DNA from: an uncultured Erysipelotrichaceae bacterium
Lineage (GTDB): Bacteria; Bacillota_I; Bacilli_A; Erysipelotrichales; Erysipelotrichaceae
DNA length: 5,214 nucleotides
Reading direction: 5' to 3'
Assembly: GCA_910586285.1 (NCBI GenBank)
Contig: CAJUGR010000122.1
Span: 1-5,214, forward strand
Part shown: piece by piece, positions 5,209 to 5,214 of the stretch
How the letters are laid out: each line of letters begins with the position of its first letter
Numbering within the stretch: position 1 is the stretch's first letter
Notes under the pieces: generated by a model
What the model was told of the DNA's origin: nothing
Seen by the model: the letters and a program-made list of their open reading frames with translations, nothing else
Database searches by the model: none
Program-made: the position numbers and the translations under genes

Positions 5209-5214
5209 ATGACA
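5209..5214 (+). CDS. Possible start of a divergent gene, cut by the window end
   Basis: An ATG at 5209-5211 follows GTGGTGA (5193-5199), a fair Shine-Dalgarno match, by nine A-rich bases. Only two codons (Met-Thr) are inside the window, so nothing can be said of the product. The candidate rightward promoter upstream supports it weakly. Confidence 0.3.

Noticed and set aside
1..5214. CRISPR arrays, tRNA or rRNA genes, insertion sequences, phage attachment sites, riboswitches
   Set aside because: I found no spaced direct repeats, cloverleaf sequences, transposase genes with terminal inverted repeats or long structured leaders; the only tandem repeat is the protein-coding 36-nt array.

Overview
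The window looks like chromosomal DNA of a low-to-moderate GC Bacillota. An Erysipelotrichia-like gut Firmicute is my best guess. The reasons are the AAGGTGA-type ribosome binding sites, extended -10 promoters, A/T-flanked intrinsic terminators, and the ruined surface protein with 12-residue Asp-rich repeats and a C-terminal wall-sorting-like tail, a style I associate with that group. This assignment is an inference from protein style, not a database match.

Layout. Positions 1-798 (+) hold the 3' part of a decayed cell-surface protein gene, broken by one in-frame stop and two frame changes. A hairpin at 801-832 ends it and also serves the opposing gene. At 857-1708 (-) lies an intact sigma-70 family factor of 283 residues with no region 1.1. 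A 149-bp divergent intergenic region (1709-1857) carries one extended -10 promoter for each direction and an inverted repeat over the sigma promoter. At 1858-3171 (+) is a 437-residue Atg22/UMF1-type major facilitator transporter, followed 57 bp later by pepT (3229-4446, +), peptidase T, with all its metal and catalytic residues in place. A near-perfect bidirectional terminator (4475-4499) separates pepT from a convergent pentapeptide-repeat protein (4498-5133, -), whose stop codon lies inside the terminator. The right edge (5134-5214) holds the promoter of that gene and perhaps the start of a divergent gene cut by the window end.

How the genes may work together. The transporter and pepT probably share a transcript, because no terminator or convincing promoter is visible between them. 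A peptidase that frees amino acids from tripeptides beside a transporter whose eukaryotic relatives export amino acids suggests peptide use with amino-acid efflux or exchange, but the substrate is unknown. The sigma factor is divergently transcribed from that unit and may influence it through the shared intergenic region. The pentapeptide protein is an unbroken beta-helix with a Qnr/MfpA-like ending and could act on DNA topoisomerases. I see no clear novel multi-gene system. The most notable points are the sigma factor's altered -10 recognition residues, the loopless pentapeptide helix with its cysteine column, and the surface-protein pseudogene whose repeat period fixes the size of one deletion.
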